A stretch of DNA of 64,000 nucleotides from Clostridiaceae bacterium. Its GTDB lineage: Bacteria > Bacillota > Clostridia > Lachnospirales > Lachnospiraceae. This document shows, in pieces, positions 7,887 to 17,682 of this stretch. Where the stretch lies: assembly GCA_902362865.1 (NCBI GenBank), contig CABIYE010000002.1, positions 124,001 through 188,000 of the forward strand. Direction: 5' to 3'. Made by a program: the position numbers and the translations under genes. The notes beneath the pieces are model-generated. The model was not told where the DNA came from, ran no database searches, and worked only from the letters and a program-made list of their open reading frames with translations. Within the stretch, counting starts at the first letter, position 1; the number at the start of each line of letters is the position of its first letter.

Positions 7887-9125
7887 TTACTCATAGATTA
7901 ATTCATAATTTCTGGTTGTAACTGCACTGCTCCTCCCCTTTGCATTTACAAGAATCGCTTTAAAAATGGTGGTTCCCTCCGGCATCTCAATCGGCTCCGT
8001 ATACATTGTACTGGATGTCGAAGGGTCTTCAACATCTTCAGCCCCCATAGTATAATAAGCCGTATATCCTTCTGGAACATTAATCGTAATTTTCATTGCA
8101 GTATCATACTGCCCGGTGGATGGAGACACTGCAGGCGCATCTTCAATCGGGAACTTCACCTCATACGTCCTGGATTCAGCCAGACTTGGAATCCCGGCAT
8201 CATTGACAGAAATCGCTTTTATTGTAGTTTCTCCCTCTCCAATTTGCAAAGGTTCCGTATATTTTTTACCGGTTTCTACTGTAGGATCCGTTCCATCGTC
8301 GGTGTAATAGATTTCTTTTCCTGATGAAGTAAGCGTCAGCTGCTGGACATCATCGTAAGTCTTTGAATCATCTAAGCTGAATTCCGGCACATTAGAAATA
8401 TACTCTTTTAATTCGCCGCGCACAGAATTTTCCGCATCCTCCAAAAGCTCCGAAACCTTCATTTCTTCACCGATACTGATATAAAACTGAATTGCCGCAT
8501 CATACAACTCTGTGTTCTGCGGATATTTTTCTACTGCATTCAAAAATAAATCTTCAGCTTTTTGCTCGTCACTTTCAAGAATATAGATTTTCGCCAGTCC
8601 CGTATATGCCTCCGGGCGTTCCGGATTCTTTTCTATCGCCCTTTGATAATATGCAATTGCTTCGTCAAAATTCTGCTCAAGTGCTGCTTTGTTTCCCTTC
8701 TTTACCTGCCCGGCATAGGAATTCTGATAAAGTACATAGAGCAGAACTCCTGACAAAATCAAAAAAACAAATAGAATCCCCAGTACCATTCTGCGCCGTT
8801 TTCTGCGCAGAGCCTTCCTGCGTTCTGCCTGGCGCCGCCTACGCTCCCGTTCCGTCTGATTTGCACCATTTTTCCCCGTACTTGTGCGCCTTCCGGACGT
8901 GGTACTTCCCGCATTCCGGCGGCGTCTGTCAGAATGAGAAACCTCTGCTTTGTATTCATAATCGTCCAGCGGTGTTGATGTGCCGTCCATAGAACCCTTG
9001 ACCTGTGCTTCCAGGACATCATCTAACGGATTATAATCTGGAACAATGCGCACATCCTGTCCACAATTTTCACAGCGCAGCATCCCATCCGGCATTTCAT
9101 GCCCGCAATACTTACACTTCATCAT
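7887..9125 (-). CDS. zinc-ribbon, single-pass membrane, TPR and chitobiase-C-like domain protein
   Basis: 412 residues, modular. An N-terminal zinc ribbon (CKYCGHEM...CENCGQ, residues 4-22) is followed by an acidic then Arg-rich cytoplasmic linker. One transmembrane helix lies around 115-135 (VLGILFVFLILSGVLLYVL). Two to three TPR-like repeats follow (about 143-235; AIAYYQRAIEKNPERPEAY). Two copies of a chitobiase/beta-hexosaminidase C-terminal-like beta module end the protein, each built on a YYT-DG/AED-DP motif and KAI-VN-AG strand. The topology suggests a cytoplasmic zinc ribbon and an extracellular TPR/beta region. Specific function unknown. Last gene of the ftsK operon; a second ATG follows directly and could equally be the start. 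Confidence 0.75.
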   Translation of the reverse strand: MMKCKYCGHEMPDGMLRCENCGQDVRIVPDYNPLDDVLEAQVKGSMDGTSTPLDDYEYKAEVSHSDRRRRNAGSTTSGRRTSTGKNGANQTERERRRRQAERRKALRRKRRRMVLGILFVFLILSGVLLYVLYQNSYAGQVKKGNKAALEQNFDEAIAYYQRAIEKNPERPEAYTGLAKIYILESDEQKAEDLFLNAVEKYPQNTELYDAAIQFYISIGEEMKVSELLEDAENSVRGELKEYISNVPEFSLDDSKTYDDVQQLTLTSSGKEIYYTDDGTDPTVETGKKYTEPLQIGEGETTIKAISVNDAGIPSLAESRTYEVKFPIEDAPAVSPSTGQYDTAMKITINVPEGYTAYYTMGAEDVEDPSTSSTMYTEPIEMPEGTTIFKAILVNAKGRSSAVTTRNYELIYE

Positions 9126-9143
9126 GCTTGTTTCTACTCCCCT

Positions 9144-10814
9144 TTAAAACAGGCCTATAATATTTCCCTCGTCTGTCACATCGATGCTATTTGCCGCCGG
9201 AACCTTCGGAAGCCCCGGCATGGTCATAATTGCTCCGGTAAGCGCAACTACAAATCCTGCTCCCGCACTTACATACACTTCCCTGATATGAATGTCAAAA
9301 TCAGTGGGTCTTCCCAGCTTCTTCGCATCGTCTGACAGAGAATACTGATTTTTTGCCATACAAACCGGAAGCTTACCAAAACCCATCCCCTCAATTTTAG
9401 CAAGCTGCTTTTCAGCAGCAGGCTCATAAATAACGCCCCGCGCACCGTAAATCTCTCTCGCAATCGTTTCAATCTTAGCTTTTAAGGACATATCATCCTC
9501 ATACAAAGGATGAAAATGACTTTCTTTTGTTTCCAATGTTTCCAGTACTTTCTCAGCAAGAGCAATTCCGCCTTCTCCACCCTTTTCCCAGACTTCTGAA
9601 AGAGCAAACTCACATCCTCTTTCTTCACAGAACTTGCGAATATATTCATTCTCGGCATCTGTGTCCGTCACAAAGGAATTCAATGTAACAATAACCGGAA
9701 CATCATATTTCTGTATATTCTCAATATGTTTTTCAAGATTAACAATTCCACGTGCAAGAGCCTCCAGATTCTCTTCACCCAGATCGCTCTTTGCAACTCC
9801 ACCATTATACTTCAAAGCACGGACAGTTGCAACCAAAACTACTGCATCCGGCTTCAATCCCGCCTGACGGCATTTAATATCGAAAAATTTTTCAGCTCCA
9901 AGATCTGCTCCAAAGCCCGCCTCTGTAATCGTGATATCAGCCAGCTTGAGCGCCGTTTTGGTAGCACGCACACTATTACATCCATGTGCAATATTGGCAA
10001 AAGGTCCACCATGTACAAGCGCCGGCGTATGTTCCAGTGTCTGAATCATGTTCGGCTTAATCGCATCCTTAAGCAGTGCCGCCATGGCGCCCGTAGCATG
10101 CAGTTCTTCTGCAGTTACCGGATCCCCTTTGAAATTGTAAGCGACAATGATTCGTCCCAGTCTTTCCTTCAGATCCTTTAAATTATCGGAAAGGCAGAGG
10201 ATTGCCATAATTTCTGACGCTACCGTAATGACAAAATGATCCTCTCTCACCATGCCGTCCATTTTATTTCCGAGACCAATCACAACATTTCTTAAATTTC
10301 TGTCATTCATATCTTCACAGCGTTTCCACACAACCTGACGCGGATCGATTCCAAGCTCATTTCCCTGCTGAATATGATTGTCAAGAAGGGCTGCCAACAG
10401 GTTATTTGCAGAAGTGATTGCATGAAAATCCCCTGTAAAATGAAGATTCAAATCTTCCATCGGAATCACCTGGGCATATCCGCCTCCGGCCGCACCTCCC
10501 TTGATGCCAAAGCAAGGACCGAGCGAAGGTTCCCTAAGTGCGATAATTGCCTTTTTGTTTAATTTTGCCATTGCCTGTCCAAGTCCCACTGTAGTAGTCG
10601 TTTTTCCTTCTCCGGCAGGAGTTGGATTGATAGCCGTAACCAGCACTAACTTTCCGTCAGGTTTATCCTTTACTTTCTCCCAAACATCATCTGACAGCTT
10701 AGCCTTATACTTTCCATAAAACTCCAAATCCTCTTCCTCAATCCCTACTGTCTGGGCCACTTCCCGGATATGGATCATTTTCGCTTCCTGAGCAATTTGA
10801 ATATCAGATTTCAT
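9144..10814 (-). CDS. fhs: formate--tetrahydrofolate ligase
   Basis: Fhs joins formate to tetrahydrofolate using ATP, forming 10-formyl-THF for purine synthesis and, in acetogens, the methyl branch of the Wood-Ljungdahl pathway. The 556-residue length is typical. [19 protein letters not shown] near 65-83 is the P-loop signature, [19 protein letters not shown] follows it, and the C-terminus [19 protein letters not shown] is diagnostic. No other Wood-Ljungdahl genes are nearby, so its presence alone does not show acetogenesis. It sits 23 bases after ftsK and is probably co-transcribed. Confidence 0.97.
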   Translation of the reverse strand: MKSDIQIAQEAKMIHIREVAQTVGIEEEDLEFYGKYKAKLSDDVWEKVKDKPDGKLVLVTAINPTPAGEGKTTTTVGLGQAMAKLNKKAIIALREPSLGPCFGIKGGAAGGGYAQVIPMEDLNLHFTGDFHAITSANNLLAALLDNHIQQGNELGIDPRQVVWKRCEDMNDRNLRNVVIGLGNKMDGMVREDHFVITVASEIMAILCLSDNLKDLKERLGRIIVAYNFKGDPVTAEELHATGAMAALLKDAIKPNMIQTLEHTPALVHGGPFANIAHGCNSVRATKTALKLADITITEAGFGADLGAEKFFDIKCRQAGLKPDAVVLVATVRALKYNGGVAKSDLGEENLEALARGIVNLEKHIENIQKYDVPVIVTLNSFVTDTDAENEYIRKFCEERGCEFALSEVWEKGGEGGIALAEKVLETLETKESHFHPLYEDDMSLKAKIETIAREIYGARGVIYEPAAEKQLAKIEGMGFGKLPVCMAKNQYSLSDDAKKLGRPTDFDIHIREVYVSAGAGFVVALTGAIMTMPGLPKVPAANSIDVTDEGNIIGLF

Positions 10815-10837
10815 AGTTTTTCACAATCCTTTCTCTT

Positions 10838-13222
10838 TTATATGTACTCATCAATATATTGTTCAAATTCTTCCATTGACATTAATATCTTTCTTGGCTT
10901 CGTTCCTTCTTCTCCGCCTACAACCCCCGCTTCGCATAACTGATCCATAATTCTTGCCGCACGGTTAAAACCGATTTTAAAAACTCTCTGCAGCATCCCT
11001 ATGGATGCCTTATCCTTCTCAATAATAAATTTTCCTGCCTCTACAAAGTATGCATCTTTTCCGTCAGACGAAGTTCCCGCCAAGCCATCTCTTCCCAAAG
11101 CGCTGGAATTCATATGGTTGACGACTTCTTCATTATAGACAGATTCTCCGTTTTTACTCTTAAGGAAATCCACTACACTCTGTACTTCTTTATCCGATAC
11201 AAACGCGCCCTGCACACGCGCCGGTTTCTGGTAACCTGCCGGATAAAACAGCATGTCGCCTTTTCCAAGAAGTTTTTCTGCTCCATTCATATCAATAATA
11301 GTACGGGAGTCCACACCGGAAGAAACAGAAAAAGCAATTCTGGATGGCATATTTGCCTTAATCAAACCAGTGATAACATCTACGGACGGGCGCTGTGTCG
11401 CAAGAACAAGATGGATCCCCGCCGCTCTTGCAAGCTGTGCCAGACGGCAGATTGCATCTTCCACTTCTCCATGTGCAACCATCATAAGATCCGCCAACTC
11501 GTCCACGATAATCACGATCTGCGGCATCTTCTGCGGCAGTTCCTTTCCTTCTTCAACCGGAAGCTGTGCGATTTTATCATTATAGCCTTTCATGTCCCTG
11601 ACATTGTACTCGGCAAACAACTGATAACGCTTTGTCATCTCAGATACCGCCCAGTTCAAAGCTCCTGCCGCCTTCTTAGGATCAGTGACCACCGGAATCA
11701 TCAAATGCGGAATCCCATTATATACACTCAACTCCACCACCTTGGGGTCTATCATAAGAAGTTTTACTTCCTCCGGCGAAGCCTTATACAGAATACTCAT
11801 AATCAGCGTATTGATACAGACAGATTTTCCGGAACCTGTTGCCCCGGCAACAAGCAGATGCGGCATCTTCGCTATATCTGCAACAACAACCTTCCCTGCA
11901 ATATCACGGCCGGCAGCAAAAGATATCTTAGATTTACTGTTCTTGAATTCTTCTGTTTCCAGAAGATCTCTCAACATAACTGTTGAATTTTCCTTATTCG
12001 GGACCTCGATTCCTACAGCCGCCTTTCCCGGGATTGGAGCTTCAATCCTAATGTCTGCTGCGGCAAGATTCAACTTGATGTCATCCGTCAGCCCGACAAT
12101 TTTACTAACCTTAACTCCCTGTTCCGGCTGTAATTCGTATCTGGTGACAGACGGTCCGCAGCTTACATTTGTTATCGTAACATTAACGCCAAAATTCTGT
12201 AATGTCTGCTGCAGCTTCATCGCAGTCTCCCGAAGATGTGCATCGGAATCTCCACCGCCTTTCTTTCCCCTGGTAAGAAGAGACAAGGGCGGAATCTTAT
12301 ATGCTTTTTTCGGCTTGGAATCCGCTGCGGCAACAGCATTCTCTACATCCGCTACTTCTGCCGCCATAACCTCTGTGCTCAGTTTTCCTTTCCTTCGCGG
12401 CCTTTCCTCCGCTTCATTCTCCAACCTCGCAGATTCCGAAACCGCTTCAACTGCTTCCGGTTCCGGGAATTCAGGCTCGTCTGCTCCTGCACGGTTAATT
12501 ATGAACTGCGGTTCTTTTGGAACATCCTGTGTCATTGCTTCGCCTTCAGGTTTTAATTCCCTCATATCCGGCGATTTCTTAGAAAGTGTTGTATCAAAGG
12601 ATACCCCTTCTACCCGGTTCTTCCTCCGGCTTGTTCTTCCGGAAACCTTTGCCGATTTCTCCTGTTCCTTCTGTTCCTTTGCATGTTCATGACGCTTTTT
12701 CGCGTCTTCTTTTACTTTGGAATAAGCCTTTCTCCCACTATCATCCATAACTTTTAAAAGCGATTTTCCGGTAATTACTACCACACAGATAATCATCAGA
12801 ATCAAAACAATCACATATGTACCGACAATGCCGACCGCCGGAATCAGCAGGTCTGCAAGAACACATCCCAGCCTGCCGCCCGCCTCATGAATCAATTCAA
12901 AAAGAGTACAAATCAGCACGAATAAAATTCCACTGACAAATGTTTTGATATATGCGGTCATATTGCCTTTATTGGAAATAATAAAGGCAACTGCCACAAA
13001 TAAAAGAAACGGTACGATATAAGCGCCGGCGCCAAAAATATCCATCATAAAATCAGCAATACCGGCTCCCAGGAAGCCGCCAAATCCAAAATTACTGATT
13101 AACAGAAATATACTGACCGCAAGCGTTACCCATATAATAATTTCATTCAAAACAAAATTCTGTTCCTGCTTTTTCTTATTTTTCTGTCTGGACCCCTTTT
13201 TTCTGCCAGCTTTAGAAGCCAT
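10838..13222 (-). CDS. ftsK: FtsK/SpoIIIE DNA translocase
   Basis: A 794-residue double-strand DNA translocase that pumps chromosome through the division or sporulation septum. The basic N-terminus is followed by four transmembrane segments (about residues 28-160), then a charged low-complexity linker to about 330. The ATPase motor has Walker A GATGSGKS and Walker B VIIVDELADLMM, with LARAAGIHLVLATQRPSVDVI after it. The C-terminal winged-helix gamma domain (RAARIMDQLCEAGVVG) reads orientation sequences. I chose the ATG at 13222 because AAGGGGGA precedes it; an upstream in-frame start at 13288 lacks one. Adjacent tepA matches the Bacillus tepA-spoIIIE order. Confidence 0.95.
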   Translation of the reverse strand: MASKAGRKKGSRQKNKKKQEQNFVLNEIIIWVTLAVSIFLLISNFGFGGFLGAGIADFMMDIFGAGAYIVPFLLFVAVAFIISNKGNMTAYIKTFVSGILFVLICTLFELIHEAGGRLGCVLADLLIPAVGIVGTYVIVLILMIICVVVITGKSLLKVMDDSGRKAYSKVKEDAKKRHEHAKEQKEQEKSAKVSGRTSRRKNRVEGVSFDTTLSKKSPDMRELKPEGEAMTQDVPKEPQFIINRAGADEPEFPEPEAVEAVSESARLENEAEERPRRKGKLSTEVMAAEVADVENAVAAADSKPKKAYKIPPLSLLTRGKKGGGDSDAHLRETAMKLQQTLQNFGVNVTITNVSCGPSVTRYELQPEQGVKVSKIVGLTDDIKLNLAAADIRIEAPIPGKAAVGIEVPNKENSTVMLRDLLETEEFKNSKSKISFAAGRDIAGKVVVADIAKMPHLLVAGATGSGKSVCINTLIMSILYKASPEEVKLLMIDPKVVELSVYNGIPHLMIPVVTDPKKAAGALNWAVSEMTKRYQLFAEYNVRDMKGYNDKIAQLPVEEGKELPQKMPQIVIIVDELADLMMVAHGEVEDAICRLAQLARAAGIHLVLATQRPSVDVITGLIKANMPSRIAFSVSSGVDSRTIIDMNGAEKLLGKGDMLFYPAGYQKPARVQGAFVSDKEVQSVVDFLKSKNGESVYNEEVVNHMNSSALGRDGLAGTSSDGKDAYFVEAGKFIIEKDKASIGMLQRVFKIGFNRAARIMDQLCEAGVVGGEEGTKPRKILMSMEEFEQYIDEYI

Positions 13223-13287
13223 AATACATCCCCCTTGAAGATCTAAACATACTATGTTTAGTATATCATCTTTAAAAAGTGATGTCA

Positions 13288-13968
13288 TTATGAATTTTCA
13301 TTGTTTTTTCTTTTTTGCATTTCAATCATTTCGTGCAATTTATTCAACGCATCACTCATGCCGCCAACCTCATCAATTAGCCCCTCATCTACGGCTTCCT
13401 GCCCCTCAAGAAGGGTTCCCACATCTTTCACAAGCTGGGTCGGATTCAGCATCAACTCCTCGATTCTGTGTTGTTTCATATGTGAATGTTTTGCAAGAAA
13501 CCTTGTAATTCGATCCTGTGTCTTTTCCATATTTTTAAAGCTCTGCATAACTCCGATAAACATTCCGCTTGAGCGCACCGGATGAATAATCATAGTGCCG
13601 GACGGGACAATAAAAGAATAGTCTGCCGACACCGCCAGTGGTCCTCCTATGGAATGGCTTCCTCCCAGAACCAGCGAAACTGTCGGCTTACTCAGAGAGG
13701 CTATCATTTCAGCAATAGAAAGTCCTGCTTCCACATCTCCGCCAAGAGTATTCAGAAGGATTAAAAGTCCCTCAATCTCCGTACTGTCTTCAATTTCCGC
13801 CAGCATAGGCAGCAGGTGCTCATACTTAGTTGCTTTCGTATTCCCTGACACCGCTTCATGCCCTTCTATTTCTCCTATAATTGTAATCAGTTTTATATGA
13901 TGTTTTCTCTTTCCATTATCAAGATCCATTGCTCCCATTTCTTTAATCTGTTCATTTTTTTCACCCAT
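13288..13968 (-). CDS. tepA: ClpP-like serine protease, TepA family
   Basis: 226 residues of the ClpP/crotonase fold. GGSHSIGG (about residues 112-119) corresponds to the ClpP nucleophile loop and MIIHP (about 134-138) to the catalytic His. NTLGGDVEAGLSIAEMI is the conserved glycine-rich strand-helix. TepA (YmfB) proteins are cytoplasmic ClpP-like peptidases linked in Bacillus to secretion and to degradation of sporulation-related proteins, and the gene is conserved upstream of spoIIIE, as here. Its start lies directly after the metY terminator: the ribosome site GGAGGTG is the 3' arm of that hairpin and the U-tract is the 7-base spacer. Confidence 0.85.
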   Translation of the reverse strand: MGEKNEQIKEMGAMDLDNGKRKHHIKLITIIGEIEGHEAVSGNTKATKYEHLLPMLAEIEDSTEIEGLLILLNTLGGDVEAGLSIAEMIASLSKPTVSLVLGGSHSIGGPLAVSADYSFIVPSGTMIIHPVRSSGMFIGVMQSFKNMEKTQDRITRFLAKHSHMKQHRIEELMLNPTQLVKDVGTLLEGQEAVDEGLIDEVGGMSDALNKLHEMIEMQKRKNNENS

Positions 13969-14000
13969 AAAAAAACACCTCCATACTTAGTATGGAGATG
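13969..14000 (-). terminator. metY terminator overlapping the tepA ribosome binding site
   Basis: Minus-strand arms CATCTCCATAC and GTATGGAGGTG (11 bp with one G-U) close a 3-base loop and are followed by seven T residues, then the tepA ATG. GGAGGTG of the 3' arm is the tepA Shine-Dalgarno at 7-base spacing. The hairpin should both end metY transcription and mask tepA translation on readthrough transcripts. Confidence 0.85.
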
Positions 14001-14011
14001 TTTTCATCATT

Positions 14012-15292
14012 TTATACCTGTGCAAGTGCCTGATCAACATCTGCAATAATATCATCAGCATTTTCAATTCCTACACTAAATCGAATCAAATCCGGCTGTA
14101 CGCCCGCTTCCAGAAGCTCCTGGTCATTCATCTGACGGTGTGTATGGCTTGCCGGATGAAGTACGCAACTTCTTGCATCTGCCACGTGCGTCACAATAGC
14201 GACCATTTTCAAACTATCCATCATTTTCACGGATGCCTCTCTGCCGCCCTTCAATCCAAATGTGATAACGCCGCAGGTTCCGTTTGGCATATATTTCTGC
14301 GCCAGCTCATAATATTTATCGCCCTCCAGGGCAGGGGTATTTACCCAGGCAACTTTCTCATGATTTTTCAGATACTTCGCAACCTTCAGCGCATTTTCAC
14401 AGTGTCTTGGGACACGAAGATGGAGTGTTTCCAAACCAATATTTAACAAAAATGCATTCTGCGGTGACTGAATGGATCCAAGGTCGCGCATAAGCTGTGC
14501 CGTAGCCTTGGTAATATAGGCACCCTTGCCAAATTTCTCCGTATATACAATGCCATGATACGTCTCGTCCGGAGTCGTAAGCCCCGGGAATTTGTCAGCA
14601 TGGGCAGACCAGTCAAAATTACCACTATCTACAATCGCACCGCCCACTGCCGCTGCATGTCCGTCCATATACTTCGTTGTAGAATGAGTCACAATATCTG
14701 CTCCCCACTCAAATGGACGGCAGTTAATCGGCGTAGCAAAAGTATTATCAATAATAAGCGGTACTCCGTGAGCATGCGCTGCATTAGCAAATTTTTCAAT
14801 GTCCAGAACAACAAGAGCCGGGTTGGCGATTGTCTCACCGAACACTGCCTTCGTGTTATCACGAAACGCCGCATTCAGTTCCTCTTCACTGCAGTCCGGA
14901 TCTACAAAAGTTGCATCCACGCCCATTTTCTTAATCGTATGGGCATACAGGTTATAGGTTCCCCCATAGACTGCTGAAGCACACACAATATGGTCTCCCG
15001 CCTGTGCAATATTCATAATTGCGTAAAAGCTTGCCGCCTGCCCGGATGACGTAAGCATAGCAGCCACGCCTCCCTCCAGATCACAGATTTTTGCAGCCAC
15101 CGCATCATTGGTTGGATTCTGAAGACGGGTATAAAAATATCCTGCATCCTCTAAATCAAACAGACGCCCCATCTGCTCACTGGTATCATATTTAAAAGTA
15201 GTGCTTTGGTAAATAGGCACCACTCGCGGCTCACCCTTCTTGGGCTCATACCCTGACTGTACGCATTTTGTTTCTAAATTATAGCTGCTCAT
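14012..15292 (-). CDS. metY: O-acetylhomoserine sulfhydrylase (homocysteine synthase)
   Basis: A PLP enzyme of the Cys/Met metabolism family, 426 residues, the length of MetY rather than the shorter cystathionine synthases/lyases. It makes homocysteine from O-acetylhomoserine and sulfide. ALTSSGQAA-type loop (MLTSSGQAAS near 79-88) binds the PLP phosphate, and THSTTKYMDGHA near 207-218 holds the Schiff-base Lys. The C-terminal PDLIRFSVGIEN block is family-typical. GGAGGAACAAC precedes the start. It is the distal gene of a long operon and is closed by a terminator. No SAM riboswitch or S-box lies directly upstream. Confidence 0.94.
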   Translation of the reverse strand: MSSYNLETKCVQSGYEPKKGEPRVVPIYQSTTFKYDTSEQMGRLFDLEDAGYFYTRLQNPTNDAVAAKICDLEGGVAAMLTSSGQAASFYAIMNIAQAGDHIVCASAVYGGTYNLYAHTIKKMGVDATFVDPDCSEEELNAAFRDNTKAVFGETIANPALVVLDIEKFANAAHAHGVPLIIDNTFATPINCRPFEWGADIVTHSTTKYMDGHAAAVGGAIVDSGNFDWSAHADKFPGLTTPDETYHGIVYTEKFGKGAYITKATAQLMRDLGSIQSPQNAFLLNIGLETLHLRVPRHCENALKVAKYLKNHEKVAWVNTPALEGDKYYELAQKYMPNGTCGVITFGLKGGREASVKMMDSLKMVAIVTHVADARSCVLHPASHTHRQMNDQELLEAGVQPDLIRFSVGIENADDIIADVDQALAQV

Positions 15293-15307
15293 GTTGTTCC
15301 TCCTTAT

Positions 15308-16066
15308 CTAAGAATATAGATACTGTCTCTTAAGTCCCTTTACCATCTCGGTATATACCTCCCGGCATTCTTCCTTTTTGCCCTGTTCAAGCAGACGGAT
15401 ACAAGGGCAGATATATCTGTCGTATATCTCATTGTATATTTCACTGGCATTTTCTCTTTTATTGATATGATTTACGATTGTCGGCGCCACGTCATAATAT
15501 TCTTCAACGACAGCATTTCCCTCTTCACTGCTCATAAGATAAGAATCTCTGTAGCTGCGCAAAAGTTTTAATTCATAGCAGTCATCTGCCTTATTCTGGC
15601 TCTCGCATACAGCTGTTGTAATATAGCAAAGACGCCTCCGGAAACCGCCCTGCAGCTTCTCATAGCTTGTCCACTGGATATTTCCTTCAATCGGCGGACG
15701 ATTCCATTTTTCCAGAATCGCATCCGCAAGTTTAACACAGTACTCATTTTCGTCATATACAATTGCAGGAAACACGAAAGTTATCATATCCAGATTATAA
15801 TCCAGGATTCTGCTGCTTCTCTTCCTTTTTTTCTGAATCTGATTGATTTGCTCATGTGCATATTCCGGTATTACCGCCGACAGTTCTTCTATAACCTGAT
15901 CTGCATCTTCCGCATTCTCACACATAGCAATTATTTCCTCAAAAAGAGCTTTGTGTTTTTTATAATATTTAGTAAATGCATCCTCATAAAGTTTTCTCTT
16001 GAATTGTGACTGATAATTCGATGCATCCAGAAATAAATCAATTAATTTCTGTTTTACTCGTTCCAT
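15308..16066 (-). CDS. uncharacterised CFI-box-type protein
   Basis: 252 residues, soluble, charged and helical. The middle contains CYITTAVCE followed by a DDCYELKLLRSYRDSYL segment (about residues 147-175). This resembles the short C-terminal 'CFI-box' element (C-F-I-A-T-A ... ELxxLRxFRD) found at the end of many unrelated bacterial proteins, here placed internally. The N-terminus may be coiled-coil (HEQINQIQKKRKRSSR). I recognise no enzymatic motif. It lies 8 bases after yebC and 15 before metY, so it is co-expressed with both. Function unknown. Confidence 0.7.
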   Translation of the reverse strand: MERVKQKLIDLFLDASNYQSQFKRKLYEDAFTKYYKKHKALFEEIIAMCENAEDADQVIEELSAVIPEYAHEQINQIQKKRKRSSRILDYNLDMITFVFPAIVYDENEYCVKLADAILEKWNRPPIEGNIQWTSYEKLQGGFRRRLCYITTAVCESQNKADDCYELKLLRSYRDSYLMSSEEGNAVVEEYYDVAPTIVNHINKRENASEIYNEIYDRYICPCIRLLEQGKKEECREVYTEMVKGLKRQYLYS

Positions 16067-16074
16067 TCTATCAC

Positions 16075-16806
16075 CTATTCATTCCAATTGTGGTACACAT
16101 TCTGAACATCATCGTCATCTTCCAATAAGTCCAATGTCCTTCTGATATTCTGGATATCTTTTTCGTCTGTTAATTCTACCCATGTCTGCGGAATCATTGT
16201 TACTTCTGCTTGTGCCATAGCAATTCCCGCCTCTTCCAACGCAAGTCGAACCGCACTAAAATCTTCCGGATCTGTAAGCACTTCATAACTGTCTTCTTCC
16301 TCGCTAAAATCTTCTGCCCCCGCGTCAAGCGCCTGCATCATCAGATCATCCGCATCCCCTTCATATTCTTCTTTGTCGATAATGATCTGTCCTTTTTTAT
16401 CAAACATAAAAGATACGCATCCCGGTGTTCCCACATTTCCGCTTCCTTTAGTAAATGCGCTCTTTACATTAGATGCCGTACGATTCTTATTGTCAGTAAG
16501 TGTCTCTACAATGATTGCCGTTCCATTCGGACCATATCCCTCATATGTAATATGCTCATAATTAGCAGAATTGGCATCGCCTGCCGCTTTCTTAATACTT
16601 CTGTCAATGGTGTCATTGGGCATATTATTCGCTTTCGCCTTTGCAATCACATCGCGGAGACGGCTGTTATTCGCAGGATCTGCACTTCCGCCTTCCTTTA
16701 CCGCAACAGCAAGCTCTTTCCCGATCTTCGTAAAAATCTTTCCCTTTGCGGCATCATTTCTCTCTTTCTTATGCTTAATATTGGCAAATTTTGAATGTCC
16801 TGACAT
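16075..16806 (-). CDS. yebC: YebC/PmpR (TACO1-like) family protein
   Basis: 243 residues beginning [19 protein letters not shown], the almost invariant YebC opening, followed by [29 protein letters not shown] and YEGYGPNG. Members were first described as DNA-binding regulators; recent work on YebC-type proteins ties them to ribosome rescue on polyproline stretches. The three-domain length is normal. Downstream are the CFI-box gene and metY, upstream the CBS protein at a 52-base gap. Confidence 0.95.
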   Translation of the reverse strand: MSGHSKFANIKHKKERNDAAKGKIFTKIGKELAVAVKEGGSADPANNSRLRDVIAKAKANNMPNDTIDRSIKKAAGDANSANYEHITYEGYGPNGTAIIVETLTDNKNRTASNVKSAFTKGSGNVGTPGCVSFMFDKKGQIIIDKEEYEGDADDLMMQALDAGAEDFSEEEDSYEVLTDPEDFSAVRLALEEAGIAMAQAEVTMIPQTWVELTDEKDIQNIRRTLDLLEDDDDVQNVYHNWNE

Positions 16807-16858
16807 GTCTTGATCTCTCCTTGTATCTTCCTAATTTTTACTCACACTTTCTATCTTA

Positions 16859-17662
16859 TCACTCCTGTTCGTTTTTTGCAATCCTTTCCATTTTCACAGA
16901 TTGAATTGTATTATTGTCTACAGATAATATCGTAAAGCGATATCCTTCATATTCTACGGCACATCGCTCATTCTCTCCCGGTATCCGGTCAAGCTCCGCA
17001 ATCAGGAATCCATTAAGCGTCTCATACTCTTCTTTGTCAAAACTAAGCCCCATCAAGTCTTCCAAATCTTCCAGATCGATAAACCCATTTACAATATAAG
17101 AGCCATCCGCCTGACAGACAATCGTTTCTTCCTCTTCATCATACTCGTCCATGATATTTCCGACAATCTCTTCCAGAATATCTTCCATTGCCACAATACC
17201 CGAAGTCTGACCATATTCATCCAGTACAACGGCTATGTGGTTTTTCTCTGCCTGCATTTCCTTGAAAAGTCTGTCGATACTCTTCGTTTCCGGAATAAAT
17301 GCTACCGGACGTATGTACATTTCAAGGTCTTTTACCGGAGTTTCCCGGAGCGTTTTGTCCAGATAAGCTTTCATCGCATCTCTCAAATGAAAGATTCCAA
17401 TAATTTCATCAATATCTTCCCTGTAAATTGGAAAGCGTGAAAACTTTTCATCTAACATAAACTTTAACGCCTTTTCCAGCGTTTCTTCTCCGTCAATCGC
17501 CACAATATCTCTCCGGTGCGTCATGATATCTTTTGCATCTTTATCCATATACCGGAAAATATTTCGAATTAAATCCGCCGCCTCTTTCCCCAGGACTTCC
17601 TTCTGCCCATTTTCTCCCTGAAATATTTCCTTCATCCGCAGAAATAAACTGCCTTCTTCCAT
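16859..17662 (-). CDS. CBS-domain protein with CorC/HlyC transporter-associated domain
   Basis: 267 residues with two CBS repeats (about 45-165; KDIMTHRRDIVAIDGEETL opens the first, RPVAFIPETKSIDRL the second) and a C-terminal CorC_HlyC domain (NGFIDLEDLEDLMGL onward). HlyC/CorC proteins commonly add a DUF21 membrane domain at the N-terminus; that domain is absent, so this is the soluble CorC-like form, in which family members influence Mg/Co efflux or bind adenine nucleotides. VVLDEYGQTSGIVAMEDILEE is the typical inter-CBS motif. It follows mazF by 20 bases in the same operon. Confidence 0.88.
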   Translation of the reverse strand: MEEGSLFLRMKEIFQGENGQKEVLGKEAADLIRNIFRYMDKDAKDIMTHRRDIVAIDGEETLEKALKFMLDEKFSRFPIYREDIDEIIGIFHLRDAMKAYLDKTLRETPVKDLEMYIRPVAFIPETKSIDRLFKEMQAEKNHIAVVLDEYGQTSGIVAMEDILEEIVGNIMDEYDEEEETIVCQADGSYIVNGFIDLEDLEDLMGLSFDKEEYETLNGFLIAELDRIPGENERCAVEYEGYRFTILSVDNNTIQSVKMERIAKNEQE

Positions 17663-17682
17663 TTTTCGCCTATGCTCCTTTT

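Noticed and set aside
10815..10837. Possible THF riboswitch upstream of fhs
   Set aside because: Only 23 bases separate ftsK and fhs.
11685..12692. A 335-codon plus-strand frame
   Set aside because: Antisense of ftsK; the translation is low-complexity Ser/Thr/Phe-rich and has no ribosome site.
15293..16066. Possible SAM riboswitch for metY
   Set aside because: metY is preceded within 15 bases by a coding gene, leaving no leader for an aptamer.
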